The notes: generated by a model not told the origin, from the sequence alone. Positions 1-5,879 are shown, numbered from the stretch's first letter. The stretch is DNA of 8,218 bases from Dehalobacter sp. CP (GCA_009910795.1 VMEE01000041.1:1-8218); one strand, 5' to 3'. Numbers and translations are program-made.

Positions 1-2565
1 GAGTTCTTTAGAAAATATCCTCAATATATTGGTCTGGTCAAATTCGACCAATTGAATAATCAAAAACGGACATTCAAGACCATCTTCTCCATTCATAAGA
101 GATTGCCGTTCGCCGTTATTCCACTGGATCCAACGGCCATTGAGATCCGCTTTGAGAAGGCCTCTCTGCCTCTCTCTGATGAGGTCTTAGCGGAAGGAGC
201 ACAATGGTACCAATCCTTTGATCCCTCGGAGAAAGGGGCGATAATGGGGCTCCTAGCAGACAAAATAGAGGCTATCCGGACAGTGACAAGGGACCGGCCT
301 GCAGGGAGCACGGACGGTGTGATATCGAGGCTGGAGGAGCCCCTAGACCTGGCAAACTTCGCTCCCTGCATGAAGAATATCATCGAGAAGGCAGAGGACC
401 GGGAAGGCAGGCATAGAGCACTTGCGATCCTGAGCACATATCTCTATCAAATGGGATGGGAGGAGGGCCACGCCTTCGATCTGTGGCTGGAAGTGGCGGA
501 TAGGTGCGGTGTAGAATCGAGGATATTTGAAACCACCTTCGGGTGGGTATCCTGCCCTCTCTGCTCCACTTTGCAGACCGGCACCGGTGGCTATCCAAGT
601 TTGAATTTTTCCGGGATGTCGGGATTCTGTGAGCGCGATGAGCACTGCACCGGGTGTCAATGGCCCGGAGACTACCACCTGCAGAAGATCCTTAATGAGA
701 ACTTCGATAAGCCGAAGGCTGAGGAGCCGAAGCCGAAGCTAAAAGCTGAAGATGTATGCGATATTGAGACCAACGAGGAAACCGGCGAATATGAAAAGGT
801 GACACTCGCACCAACCAAAGCAGCCAAAGCGATCTTAAATTATTTCACGCTGGCGATGGAGAAGGGCGACGATCAGATCTATTATTATAATTCAGATGGG
901 ATTTATGATCCTGATGGAGCAAGAAAGATCGATATGGCCTTAACCAGCGCCGCCGGAGATGCAAACAACAATTTCAAGCTTCGGGAAGTTCTGAGGAGGG
1001 TAAGGAACGACCTCCTTGAAGGTCCGGTAACATTCGATCCAGATCCTTACCTCTTGGGGGTGAGCAACGGACTGATAGACCTTCGAACTGGTGAATTTAG
1101 GGAATACAGGCCCGAGGATCTGATTACCGATAGGATAGACGTTGCCTATGACCCCGAGGCCAAATGCCCGTTCACACTGGCATTTATCGAGAGCCTCACC
1201 CCATGCGTGACCACAAGATTGATGCTGATAGACTGGTTTGCCGCCACCGCGATAAGGGAGCCATTACCTTATGTGCTCTTCCTATTGGGCCTGGGAAGGA
1301 ACGGCAAAGGCATCTATGAGAAATTGCTTAAGAAGTTCTTTGGGCAGGCAGCGTTTAGGGACATGCCCTTGCAATCGATTGAGAAGAGCGACTTTGCCGC
1401 AAGCGAATTCCACAAAAAAAGAGGCTGGATTGCATCAGAGACAGGGCGGGGAAAAGCAAGCATTGGCACAGACTTCATGAAGCTGACCTCGGGCAACGGC
1501 GTGATAGATGCCAATGTGAAAGGGAAGAGCAGAATCCAGTATGAGCCCTATTTCCAGACCGTGGTCGATACAAACACCATGCCGCAGATCGCGGATAACT
1601 CGATTGGGTGGGAAGAGAGATTTAGCGCGGCTAGTTTGCCCTACGTCTTTGTGCAGAATCCGGACCCCGACAAAACACTGGAGAAGCAAAGAGATCCTCA
1701 TCTGTTTGAAAAGCTATCCACTCCGAGCGAGCTGTCGGGATTGCTCAATTTGGTTATCCTCCGGGCCAAAGAGATAGCCAAAACCAAGACCATAACAAGG
1801 CGGTCCGGGAAGGAGATGTTTGCAGAATATCAAGAGCAGAGTGCATCGGTAGGGACTTTCTTAGATCTGTTCTGTGAGCATGTCACAGACGGAAAAGATT
1901 TCTGGACTCCGATCACGCCGATTTATGATGCATATAAAGAATGGTGTGGCTACAAAGTGGGCGAAGTAGTGGACTCTGGTTATTTCGGAAGGCGATTAAC
2001 CGCTTTTTGTGGTGGGAAAGACGGGAAAAACAAGGACAATACAGTTTCGAAAGTAGGGAAGGACAAGGACAGAAAAAGCGTTCGACTCTACAAACGCCTG
2101 AACTTCGATCAAAAACGATATGATGAGGAGGCTAAGAGGCTCCGGCAAACGATGTCTACACCTGTCTACGACAAGTCTACAGCAAGTCTACAGTACAATA
2201 GCTCTACTGATAGCGATGTCTACAGTGTCTACAGTAAAATGTGGATTGAGATCTATAAGAGATTTGGAGATCCTAAAGACTCTAAAAATCCTATATACGG
2301 CGTGAATTGTGAAAATACCGTAGACACTGTAGACACTGTAGACATCGATAGCAGCGGAGGCCCTAAAGTGTCTACACCTGGCAATCTCACTGTAGACACT
2401 ACCGTAGACAAACCGCCCGAGGAGCAGAGTGAGGTCAAAGTTTGCGCCAAATGTGGGGATGACCTTACCGGGCATGGCACCATCACAAAGAACGGCGTGA
2501 TCTACTGCCTCAAGCCAGGATGTGGGATGCCTGCCAGAGAGGAGTCCGATGCTGACCGAACCTGA
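1..2565 (+). CDS. AEP primase (C-terminal part) - PriL-CTD-like - SF3/D5 helicase fusion, 5' partial
   Basis: The frame is open from base 1, so the true start lies outside the window; the TTG at 52 is the first possible start codon but falls inside a conserved domain. Numbering from that TTG, residues -1 to 25 match the end of a PriS-type AEP: an Asp (bases 46-48), then SIH at 13-15 and VIPLD. Residues 104-208 resemble the PriL C-terminal Fe-S domain: APC at 105-107, GRHRALAIL, then Cys168/171, Cys193/199 and Cys202 followed by W-P. Residues 255-400 look like a D5_N-type region. The SF3 helicase follows: Walker A G413-K419 (with Gly, not Ser/Thr, at 420), Walker B-like WIASE at 459-463, sensor TN at 507-508 and a likely Arg finger R523. 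Residues 600-685 resemble the D5 C-terminal winged helix, then a repetitive linker and a zinc ribbon (Cys798, 801, 819, 824). Expected role: primer synthesis, origin unwinding and replication initiation. Confidence 0.9.
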   Translation, partial: EFFRKYPQYIGLVKFDQLNNQKRTFKTIFSIHKRLPFAVIPLDPTAIEIRFEKASLPLSDEVLAEGAQWYQSFDPSEKGAIMGLLADKIEAIRTVTRDRPAGSTDGVISRLEEPLDLANFAPCMKNIIEKAEDREGRHRALAILSTYLYQMGWEEGHAFDLWLEVADRCGVESRIFETTFGWVSCPLCSTLQTGTGGYPSLNFSGMSGFCERDEHCTGCQWPGDYHLQKILNENFDKPKAEEPKPKLKAEDVCDIETNEETGEYEKVTLAPTKAAKAILNYFTLAMEKGDDQIYYYNSDGIYDPDGARKIDMALTSAAGDANNNFKLREVLRRVRNDLLEGPVTFDPDPYLLGVSNGLIDLRTGEFREYRPEDLITDRIDVAYDPEAKCPFTLAFIESLTPCVTTRLMLIDWFAATAIREPLPYVLFLLGLGRNGKGIYEKLLKKFFGQAAFRDMPLQSIEKSDFAASEFHKKRGWIASETGRGKASIGTDFMKLTSGNGVIDANVKGKSRIQYEPYFQTVVDTNTMPQIADNSIGWEERFSAASLPYVFVQNPDPDKTLEKQRDPHLFEKLSTPSELSGLLNLVILRAKEIAKTKTITRRSGKEMFAEYQEQSASVGTFLDLFCEHVTDGKDFWTPITPIYDAYKEWCGYKVGEVVDSGYFGRRLTAFCGGKDGKNKDNTVSKVGKDKDRKSVRLYKRLNFDQKRYDEEAKRLRQTMSTPVYDKSTASLQYNSSTDSDVYSVYSKMWIEIYKRFGDPKDSKNPIYGVNCENTVDTVDTVDIDSSGGPKVSTPGNLTVDTTVDKPPEEQSEVKVCAKCGDDLTGHGTITKNGVIYCLKPGCGMPAREESDADRT
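2153..2410. repeat. Array of TGTCTACA / TGTAGACA iteron-like elements
   Basis: The core GTCTAC starts at 2154, 2164, 2175, 2186, 2218, 2227 and 2370, and its reverse complement GTAGAC starts at 2320, 2329, 2338, 2392 and 2404; a degenerate copy (CTCTAC) is at 2202. That is twelve exact cores in about 260 bases, spaced mostly 9-12 bases, close to one DNA turn. The left group is in one orientation and the right group almost wholly in the other, so the strand could fold back on itself. The array lies inside the replication gene, where it encodes the low-complexity linker (STPVYD... TVDTVDTVD...). Iteron-like initiator binding or an origin is inference. Confidence 0.85.
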
Positions 2566-2707
2566 GGCCTTGCAGGCCCGGCGCTCTCTCCTCTTTGAGC
2601 GAATCGCTGCCATGAGCGACGAAATAGGGCGGATTGATCGCCGGCTGATGTGGATTGAAGCCGGTAAACCCGGTGCTGATAGCGATTTGCCCGGTAATCT
2701 CCGATAA
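2549..2707 (+). CDS. Small helical protein, 52 aa, unknown function
   Basis: The ATG at 2549 is preceded by GAGGAG five to six bases upstream, so it is preferred over the in-frame ATG at 2522, which has no such site. The gene overlaps the end of the helicase gene by 17 bases in another frame, implying translational coupling. The protein is rich in charged residues and Leu/Ile (ARRSLLFERIAAMSDEIGRI, then DRRL) and is probably one amphipathic helix or short coiled coil with a Gly/Pro-rich tail. No family is recognised. Its place as the last gene before an oligo-T terminator suggests an accessory to the replication protein, by context only. Confidence 0.65.
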   Translation: MLTEPEALQARRSLLFERIAAMSDEIGRIDRRLMWIEAGKPGADSDLPGNLR

Positions 2708-2712
2708 CCCAA

Positions 2713-2725
2713 TTTCTTTTTTTCT
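2713..2725 (+). terminator. Oligo-T archaeal terminator after the replication operon
   Basis: A pyrimidine tract with seven consecutive T (2717-2723) begins six bases after the stop of the 52-aa gene. No stable stem precedes it, which fits archaeal intrinsic termination on T-runs. Confidence 0.55.
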
Positions 2726-2771
2726 CCAAAAGTACAACTCCTCTTGCTGTCGATTCAGGCGATAGAGTTAA

Positions 2772-2800
2772 TTATATATAGGATGAGTGTCCTACATATA
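2772..2800 (+). promoter_or_regulatory. TATA box with overlapping operator-like inverted repeat
   Basis: TTATATATA at 2772-2780 is a good archaeal TATA box, placing transcription start near 2803-2806, about 15-18 bases before the TTG start at 2821. TATATAGGA (2775-2783) and TCCTACATATA (2790-2800) form an imperfect inverted repeat over and just downstream of the TATA box, suitable for a repressor. The encoded AbrB-like protein may bind here (inference). The half-site contains the ATAGGA hexamer that recurs at 5676-5879 and, as TCCTAT, at 6555-6636. Confidence 0.55.
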
Positions 2801-2820
2801 GGCTAGGATGGTGGTAGAAT

Positions 2821-3012
2821 TTGCCTGAAAAGGAGATAAGATCAGAGCTGATATTTAAGCGGAAAATCTGCAGGACGGCCAACGGGCAAGCAAGAATCAG
2901 CCTGCCTCGGGCGATTGCAGAGGCTTTCGGTGCATGTGGTCATATTGGGATAATCTGGAAGGGAAAAGGCATGGTCATCATGCCATGGCCGGAGGAGACA
3001 CCATGCCAGTAA
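2821..3012 (+). CDS. AbrB/SpoVT-like DNA-binding protein, 63 aa
   Basis: Start TTG at 2821: there is an in-frame stop at 2815-2817, and GGTGG at 2810-2814 gives a six-base Shine-Dalgarno spacing. The protein has the swapped-hairpin AbrB pattern: a basic strand (residues 12-18), then GQARISLPRAIAEAFG (about 21-36), an IIW strand and a closing VIMPWP strand (about 52-57). These proteins usually dimerise and act as transition-state regulators or antitoxins. It is the first gene after a promoter with an operator-like repeat and heads the run of small genes, so it probably autoregulates that operon. No toxin gene is recognised next to it. Confidence 0.75.
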   Translation: MPEKEIRSELIFKRKICRTANGQARISLPRAIAEAFGACGHIGIIWKGKGMVIMPWPEETPCQ

Positions 3013-3149
3013 ACGAGGGCCTATCCTCGGACTTCTTCGCAAGCCAGAGGCCCCGACTGTTGCCCTGGAGCGATGAGCAGTACAGGAATGCGCCGAAGAG
3101 AGAGCGAGAGCAGGCCCCGCCCTGGCAGGAGCATTGGCATGCGTTGTGA
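3003..3149 (+). CDS. Hypothetical protein, 48 aa
   Basis: The ATG at 3003 lies inside the end of the AbrB-like gene (10-base overlap) and has a strong GGAGGAG site about six bases upstream, which fixes the start. The product is polar and rich in Trp, Pro, Arg and Glu (RPRLLPWSDEQYRNAP, later PPWQEHWHAL) with no signal peptide or membrane segment. Not recognised; the good ribosome site and operonic overlap are the main support. Confidence 0.6.
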   Translation: MPVNEGLSSDFFASQRPRLLPWSDEQYRNAPKREREQAPPWQEHWHAL

Positions 3150-3282
3150 GGACCCGAGGCCAAATTCTGCCAGGAGCTTATGCGCTGATCTGCAGGAGCT
3201 GAAATCAATGTCTCCGGCGGATCTCCGGCACTATGGGGGGTCCCCCTCTTTCACGAAAAAGCGCAAAACCACGAGCCAGTGA
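3139..3282 (+). CDS. Hypothetical protein, 47 aa (tentative)
   Basis: The ATG at 3139 overlaps the preceding gene by 11 bases, with AGGAG about eight bases upstream. The product begins MRCEDPRP and ends in a basic Lys/Arg/Thr tail. A shorter start at 3208 (MSPADLRHYGG) also has AGGAG about ten bases upstream. The stop TGA falls 13 bases before the next start. Unrecognised; the frame fits the chain of coupled small genes but coding evidence is weak. Confidence 0.4.
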   Translation: MRCEDPRPNSARSLCADLQELKSMSPADLRHYGGSPSFTKKRKTTSQ

Positions 3283-3295
3283 GGGACATAGAAAG

Positions 3296-3550
3296 ATGAC
3301 AAAAGGCTGGATGAAAATCAAGGATGAGAAAGACATCCAAAGGGCTCTCCAGAAGATGCTTAACCACATTCTAAGCGATGCTGACCCATTAAAGCACGCC
3401 GGCCGGTTTGCATCTTTAGCAAATTCTTGGATAAATGCGAGACGGCTGGAGCTGGAGGCAGGAGAGTGGAAGAAGGCCATAGATCAGCTCGCAGAACTTC
3501 AGGAGAAAATCAAACATGAAGAAGAATACGACAGATATCATAAATATTGA
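3296..3550 (+). CDS. All-helical small protein, 84 aa, unknown function
   Basis: The ATG at 3296 has GAGGGA about nine bases upstream; an in-frame ATG at 3233 lacks a site and would add a low-quality N-terminus overlapping the previous gene. The protein is highly charged and predicted helical: residues 12-26, 33-57 (PLKHAGRFASLANSWINARR) and 58-78 (AIDQLAELQEKIKHEEE). The pattern of a helical hairpin followed by a coiled coil recalls small proteins found in phage early or packaging regions, but no homology can be claimed. It overlaps the next gene by 35 bases. Confidence 0.7.
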   Translation: MTKGWMKIKDEKDIQRALQKMLNHILSDADPLKHAGRFASLANSWINARRLELEAGEWKKAIDQLAELQEKIKHEEEYDRYHKY

Positions 3551-3644
3551 TGAAGGCGCGGAACTCCGGCGGGAGATTCACCGGCGGCTGGATGCCATCG
3601 AGGCGAAGATGAAGCGGGCAAAGGCGAGGATCGATAAGATATGA
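3516..3644 (+). CDS. Small basic coiled-coil protein, 42 aa
   Basis: The ATG at 3516 lies within the 84-aa gene, with AGGAG about eleven bases upstream. After a short N-terminus (MKKNTTDIINIDEGAEL) it is one continuous amphipathic helix rich in Arg/Lys (RREIHRRLDAIEAKMKRA...). Composition suggests nucleic-acid contact or oligomerisation, but no family is recognised. The 65 bases after its stop contain no gene; there is a T-rich stretch at 3668-3690. Confidence 0.6.
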   Translation: MKKNTTDIINIDEGAELRREIHRRLDAIEAKMKRAKARIDKI

Positions 3645-3709
3645 GGCCCGGCACGCATGATGATATGGTTTGTGTTTGATTGATCCTTTTATGTATGGAG
3701 GTTAAATAA

Positions 3710-3844
3710 ATGTCAGGAAATGAGCAGCAGAGGCGGCTACACACCGCACAAACCGCATCGGCGAACGCGAGCACTCCAGAAGAGAAGAGCCAGCACGATG
3801 CAAGAATCGTGAACATTATGAGCGAAACCAAAAAGAGAGGCTAA
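3710..3844 (+). CDS. Hypothetical polar protein, 44 aa
   Basis: The start ATG at 3710 has a strong GGAGG at 3697-3701, eight bases upstream. The product is hydrophilic, rich in Ala, Thr, Ser and Gln in its first half and probably unstructured there, with a short helical, basic C-terminus (ARIVNIMSETKKRG). Unrecognised. It is separated by only two bases from the next gene. Confidence 0.6.
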   Translation: MSGNEQQRRLHTAQTASANASTPEEKSQHDARIVNIMSETKKRG

Positions 3845-3846
3845 AC

Positions 3847-4008
3847 ATGGCTGATGATATCGATTCAAGGATCGCGGAGATCAACCGCGCGATGCTATCG
3901 CCAGACATTCCCGCGCACGAGAAGCGGCGGCTATGCATGGAGAGCATCAGCTTGTCGAATCAAAAGATACTGGCTGGCATGAGCAACGATGCCAGGAGGC
4001 TGTTATGA
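3847..4008 (+). CDS. Hypothetical helical protein, 53 aa
   Basis: ATG at 3847, two bases after the previous stop, with GAGAGG about eight bases upstream. The acidic start (MADDIDSRIAEINRAML) and an AHEKRRLCMESISLSNQKIL stretch indicate two helices. Its stop overlaps the start of the 193-aa gene as ATGA (4005-4008), a classic coupling. Function not recognised. Confidence 0.65.
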   Translation: MADDIDSRIAEINRAMLSPDIPAHEKRRLCMESISLSNQKILAGMSNDARRLL

Positions 4009-4586
4009 GTTCTATCGAAGCATGCAAATTTTACCTGTCGCGTAAAGATCTTGCGAACGGTGCTCACGTGGGCCTGGCATCAAGTGATCGAACCGTTGCC
4101 CTGGTTCGCAGATGGCAGCAAACAAGCGAATCGCTCAGAGCAGCCCGCGCGGAGACTCTGACATGCTTCGTGGTGAGCCCGGCGAAGAGCGGCAAGTTCG
4201 AACTCTCTCTTGTGGACGAAGATCGATTCAACACCCTGCAGGAGAGCATCGAGGCCCACAATGAGGAGCTGGAGCGGCTGGAGAAAGCCGTCCGAGACCT
4301 GGATGCGATAGACGCGCCGATGTTCTTGGAAATTAACGATCAGGTGGGCATCCACGGGCGATCTGAGCATGTGGAGAGGCAGCAGATCGCGAATATGACA
4401 TCCGCCTATCTCCAGCGCCGGGCCAATACCGGCAAGACGCCTGATGAAATTCTCGCGGCCGATCCCGAATTTCAGAGGCTCAAGGGCCTTTGCGAAAAGC
4501 GGATAGAGCAGAGCAAATCAAAGCTAGCAGAGCTTAAGCCAAAGCGAGATCAGATGAAGGCCATTCTTGAATCGGTGGGATGCTAA
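4005..4586 (+). CDS. Coiled-coil protein, 193 aa, unknown function
   Basis: ATG at 4005 overlaps the previous stop by four bases and has AGGAGG five bases upstream, so it is preferred over an in-frame upstream ATG at 3933. This is the largest gene of the cassette. Residues 1-60 are mixed and basic; residues 62-75 may form strands (SGKFELSLVDEDRF); 76-103 and about 155-190 are strong coiled-coil heptads (ERLEKAVRDLDA; QSKSKLAELKPKRDQMKAIL). A central SEHVERQQIANMTSAYLQRR segment is helical. No catalytic motif, signal peptide or membrane segment is seen. It could be a structural, scaffold or DNA-organising protein, but nothing in the sequence decides. Confidence 0.8.
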   Translation: MSSIEACKFYLSRKDLANGAHVGLASSDRTVALVRRWQQTSESLRAARAETLTCFVVSPAKSGKFELSLVDEDRFNTLQESIEAHNEELERLEKAVRDLDAIDAPMFLEINDQVGIHGRSEHVERQQIANMTSAYLQRRANTGKTPDEILAADPEFQRLKGLCEKRIEQSKSKLAELKPKRDQMKAILESVGC

Positions 4587-4726
4587 TGTGCATCCCCTAC
4601 CGCGTGGTGGAGCTGGTCAAGGCTGCAGTTCTGCTCCTGGCTGCTGACCAGGGAGTCATCGACCTGAGCAGTGATGACAAGGCCCTGATCGCGAGAGTAT
4701 TGGACGGCCATGCTCTGAAAGCGTGA
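4586..4726 (+). CDS. Small hydrophobic-helix protein, 46 aa
   Basis: The ATG at 4586 shares its A with the stop of the 193-aa gene (TAATG), implying re-initiation; GGTGGGA lies about six bases upstream. The product carries VVELVKAAVLLLAADQGVI near the N-terminus, too charged and short for a clear membrane span, then an acidic-to-neutral helical tail (SSDDKALIARVLDGHALKA). Unrecognised. Confidence 0.6.
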   Translation: MCIPYRVVELVKAAVLLLAADQGVIDLSSDDKALIARVLDGHALKA

Positions 4727-4735
4727 GGTGAGCCC

Positions 4736-4888
4736 GTGCCATTACTTTTTCGTGCGGTCAATCCCGGCGCGCAAACGGCGATCTGGCCGGATGTTATCGA
4801 TTATAAGCTGCTCACCATTTTTTCCATCGCTCTGATCATCGCAACAATCTGGTGGGAATTTGCGCGCCGGAGAGGGCCCATTGGCTAA
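4736..4888 (+). CDS. Single-pass small membrane protein, 50 aa
   Basis: GTG start at 4736 with AGGTGA about five bases upstream; no ATG is available in this frame. Residues 25-41 (LLTIFSIALIIATIWWE) form one clear transmembrane helix, followed by a basic ARRR stretch, so an outside N-terminus and cytoplasmic C-terminus are likely. Small membrane proteins at the end of an archaeal element operon can be holin-like, envelope or superinfection-related, but this one has no diagnostic motif. It lies nine bases after the preceding stop and closes the well-supported part of the cassette. Confidence 0.65.
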   Translation: MPLLFRAVNPGAQTAIWPDVIDYKLLTIFSIALIIATIWWEFARRRGPIG

Positions 4889-5073
4889 AGCATTTGCGAC
4901 AGTCCTTTCCAGCTGGAAATTCTCTTTTGCCAACTCGATCATTCCAGACACTATGTGAATATGTACTTCTCGGAGCGCAACCCTATGATGAGTGGGCTAG
5001 GAATATCCTTGAAAGATCATTTCCACAGAAACAAGGGCGACAGATAGCGATTGATCCTCATATCGAAAGCTAA
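4852..5073 (+). CDS. Doubtful 73-codon frame, possible remnant
   Basis: An open frame from GTG 4852 to TAA 5073 encodes a plausible-looking C-terminal half (YVLLGAQPYDEWARNILERS) but has no convincing ribosome site and overlaps the membrane-protein gene by 37 bases. Two other short frames compete here: TTG 4881-4958 (25 aa) and ATG 4961-5047 (28 aa). The region may be a decayed gene, a frameshifted gene, or a short real one; coding here is uncertain. Confidence 0.25.
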   Translation: MGICAPERAHWLKHLRQSFPAGNSLLPTRSFQTLCEYVLLGAQPYDEWARNILERSFPQKQGRQIAIDPHIES

Positions 5074-5110
5074 ATCACTTCTGCAGGAATTGACCATCTG
5101 ACAAGATGGA

Positions 5111-5150
5111 TTAAATCAATTTTATAATGAATCGTTATTATTTGATTTAA
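5111..5150. repeat. AT-rich inverted repeat with 9-bp arms
   Basis: TTAAATCAA (5111-5119) and TTGATTTAA (5142-5150) are perfect reverse complements separated by 22 AT-rich bases containing a TATA-like TTTATAAT (5120-5128 area). It lies in the 200-base noncoding stretch 5074-5276 before the RHH-HTH gene and could be a terminator of the upstream operon, an operator, or a promoter element. The sequence does not decide. Confidence 0.5.
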
Positions 5151-5186
5151 GGGCCATAAAAAATCTCTGGCTTACAAATGCCTGCC

Positions 5187-5236
5187 CGGACAGGAGATAA
5201 GGACACAGTGAGGCGCTCATAAGCTCGGACAGGAGA
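5187..5236 (+). promoter_or_regulatory. Direct repeat CGGACAGGAGA x2 upstream of the RHH-HTH gene
   Basis: An 11-base element occurs at 5187-5197 and again at 5226-5236, 39 bases apart and in the same orientation, ending 40 bases before the regulator's start. Paired direct repeats upstream of an RHH protein gene fit an autoregulatory binding site (inference). Confidence 0.4.
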
Positions 5237-5276
5237 CCATAACAGCCTTAAGTCCACAACTGCCATATAGCCGGCC

Positions 5277-5660
5277 ATGCCAGAAGTTCGCCGTGTGGTT
5301 TTGGACATTGATGTGTATGATGCATTGAAGGCTGAAGCGTTGGTTCGGCATGATAACCTCAAGAGCACTCTTGCCTCAATGGTGATGGAGAACTTGAGCC
5401 CCGAGGCCCGCGAAGTACTCAAATGCATTCGCGACAAAAAGAGCCCAAAAGCCAATATGGACATAATGCCATGCGGCCCGGTAGCAGTAGACGCTAAGAA
5501 GAGGAGACTGTCCGAGAATCCAGACGCTTTAGAGCAAATAAGGCAGATGTGGAAGGATGGAGAGCATAACCAGGCAGAGATAGCCAGGCGGATAGGATAC
5601 CACCGGGCGACGGTCAATGACACAATCAAGCGGATGAAGGAAGCCGGAGAGCTGGAGTAG
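5277..5660 (+). CDS. Two-domain DNA-binding regulator (RHH + helix-turn-helix), 127 aa
   Basis: ATG at 5277 is the first start of this frame; no clear Shine-Dalgarno precedes it, so leaderless or weak initiation is possible. Residues 1-48 have the RHH (CopG/Arc-like) pattern: a strand VRRVVLDID, helix YDALKAEALVRH, then NLKSTLASMVMENL. Residues 80-124 form a helix-turn-helix of the resolvase/homeodomain-like kind (QAEIARRIGYHRATVNDTIK), the turn at RIGYH and recognition helix near 108-120. A linker of about 30 residues joins them. Such proteins act as repressors, copy-number regulators or centromere-binding partition proteins; no ParA-like ATPase is in the window. It converges on the - strand operon across the palindromic region 5661-5875. 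Confidence 0.8.
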   Translation: MPEVRRVVLDIDVYDALKAEALVRHDNLKSTLASMVMENLSPEAREVLKCIRDKKSPKANMDIMPCGPVAVDAKKRRLSENPDALEQIRQMWKDGEHNQAEIARRIGYHRATVNDTIKRMKEAGELE

Positions 5661-5675
5661 CCCAGGACTCCAAAA

Positions 5676-5694
5676 ATAGGAGAAATTCTCCTAT
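5676..5694. repeat. Perfect 19-bp palindrome (9-bp arms, 1-base centre)
   Basis: ATAGGAGAA-A-TTCTCCTAT begins 16 bases after the RHH-HTH stop. A near-identical copy is at 5861-5879. It may be a protein-binding site or a terminator stem. Confidence 0.8.
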
Positions 5695-5724
5695 CTCCTA
5701 TATCGGAAAATGACAGGGAGATAG
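5691..5724 (+). repeat. Second stem overlapping the palindrome
   Basis: CTATCTCC (5691-5698) pairs with GGAGATAG (5717-5724) around an 18-base loop, and is followed by a T-rich stretch (5725-5737). It shares bases with the 5676-5694 palindrome, so the two structures are alternatives. It could terminate the 5277-5660 transcript. Confidence 0.45.
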
Positions 5725-5793
5725 TTCTTTTCTATTCATTTATATACATCACTTTATTATTCTTCTCTTCTCAAAAGTAATCAATATCTATCT

Positions 5794-5818
5794 ATCTGAG
5801 GAAATCACCTCAGATTTT
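5794..5818 (+). terminator. Hairpin followed by T4 in the convergent region
   Basis: ATCTGAGG (5794-5801) and CCTCAGAT (5808-5815) make a perfect 8-bp stem with a 6-base loop, followed by TTTT ending at 5818. It sits between convergent genes and fits a terminator for + strand transcripts. A TATA-like TTTATATAC at 5739-5747 lies about 50 bases upstream, so a very short transcript is conceivable. Confidence 0.5.
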
Positions 5819-5860
5819 GCTATTCTCCTATGCTCTCCCTAGCCGATAGCGGAAATAGGA

Positions 5861-5879
5861 ATAGGAGAAATTCGCCTAT
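5861..5879. repeat. Imperfect 19-bp palindrome, copy of 5676-5694
   Basis: ATAGGAGAA-A-TTCGCCTAT differs from the 5676 copy by one base, which spoils one arm pair. It overlaps the stop codon (5876-5878) of the - strand coiled-coil gene. An extra ATAGGA directly precedes it at 5855-5860. The pair of copies brackets the AT-rich convergent intergenic region. Confidence 0.75.

Noticed and set aside
2153..2410. Repeat array considered as CRISPR
   Set aside because: Units are only 8 bases, lie 9-12 bases apart with no unique spacers of constant length, occur in both orientations and are inside a coding frame.
2188..2712. 174-codon open frame on the - strand
   Set aside because: It lies antisense to the helicase C-terminus and the 52-aa gene, and its repeated VYSVYS stretches only mirror the GTCTAC array.
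3296..3550. Calling the 84-aa protein a terminase small subunit
   Set aside because: Only a general resemblance in helical pattern; no large terminase, portal or capsid gene is in the window.
5147..5629. 160-codon open frame on the - strand
   Set aside because: Antisense to the RHH-HTH gene, with low-complexity Ser/Leu/Arg composition and no ribosome site.
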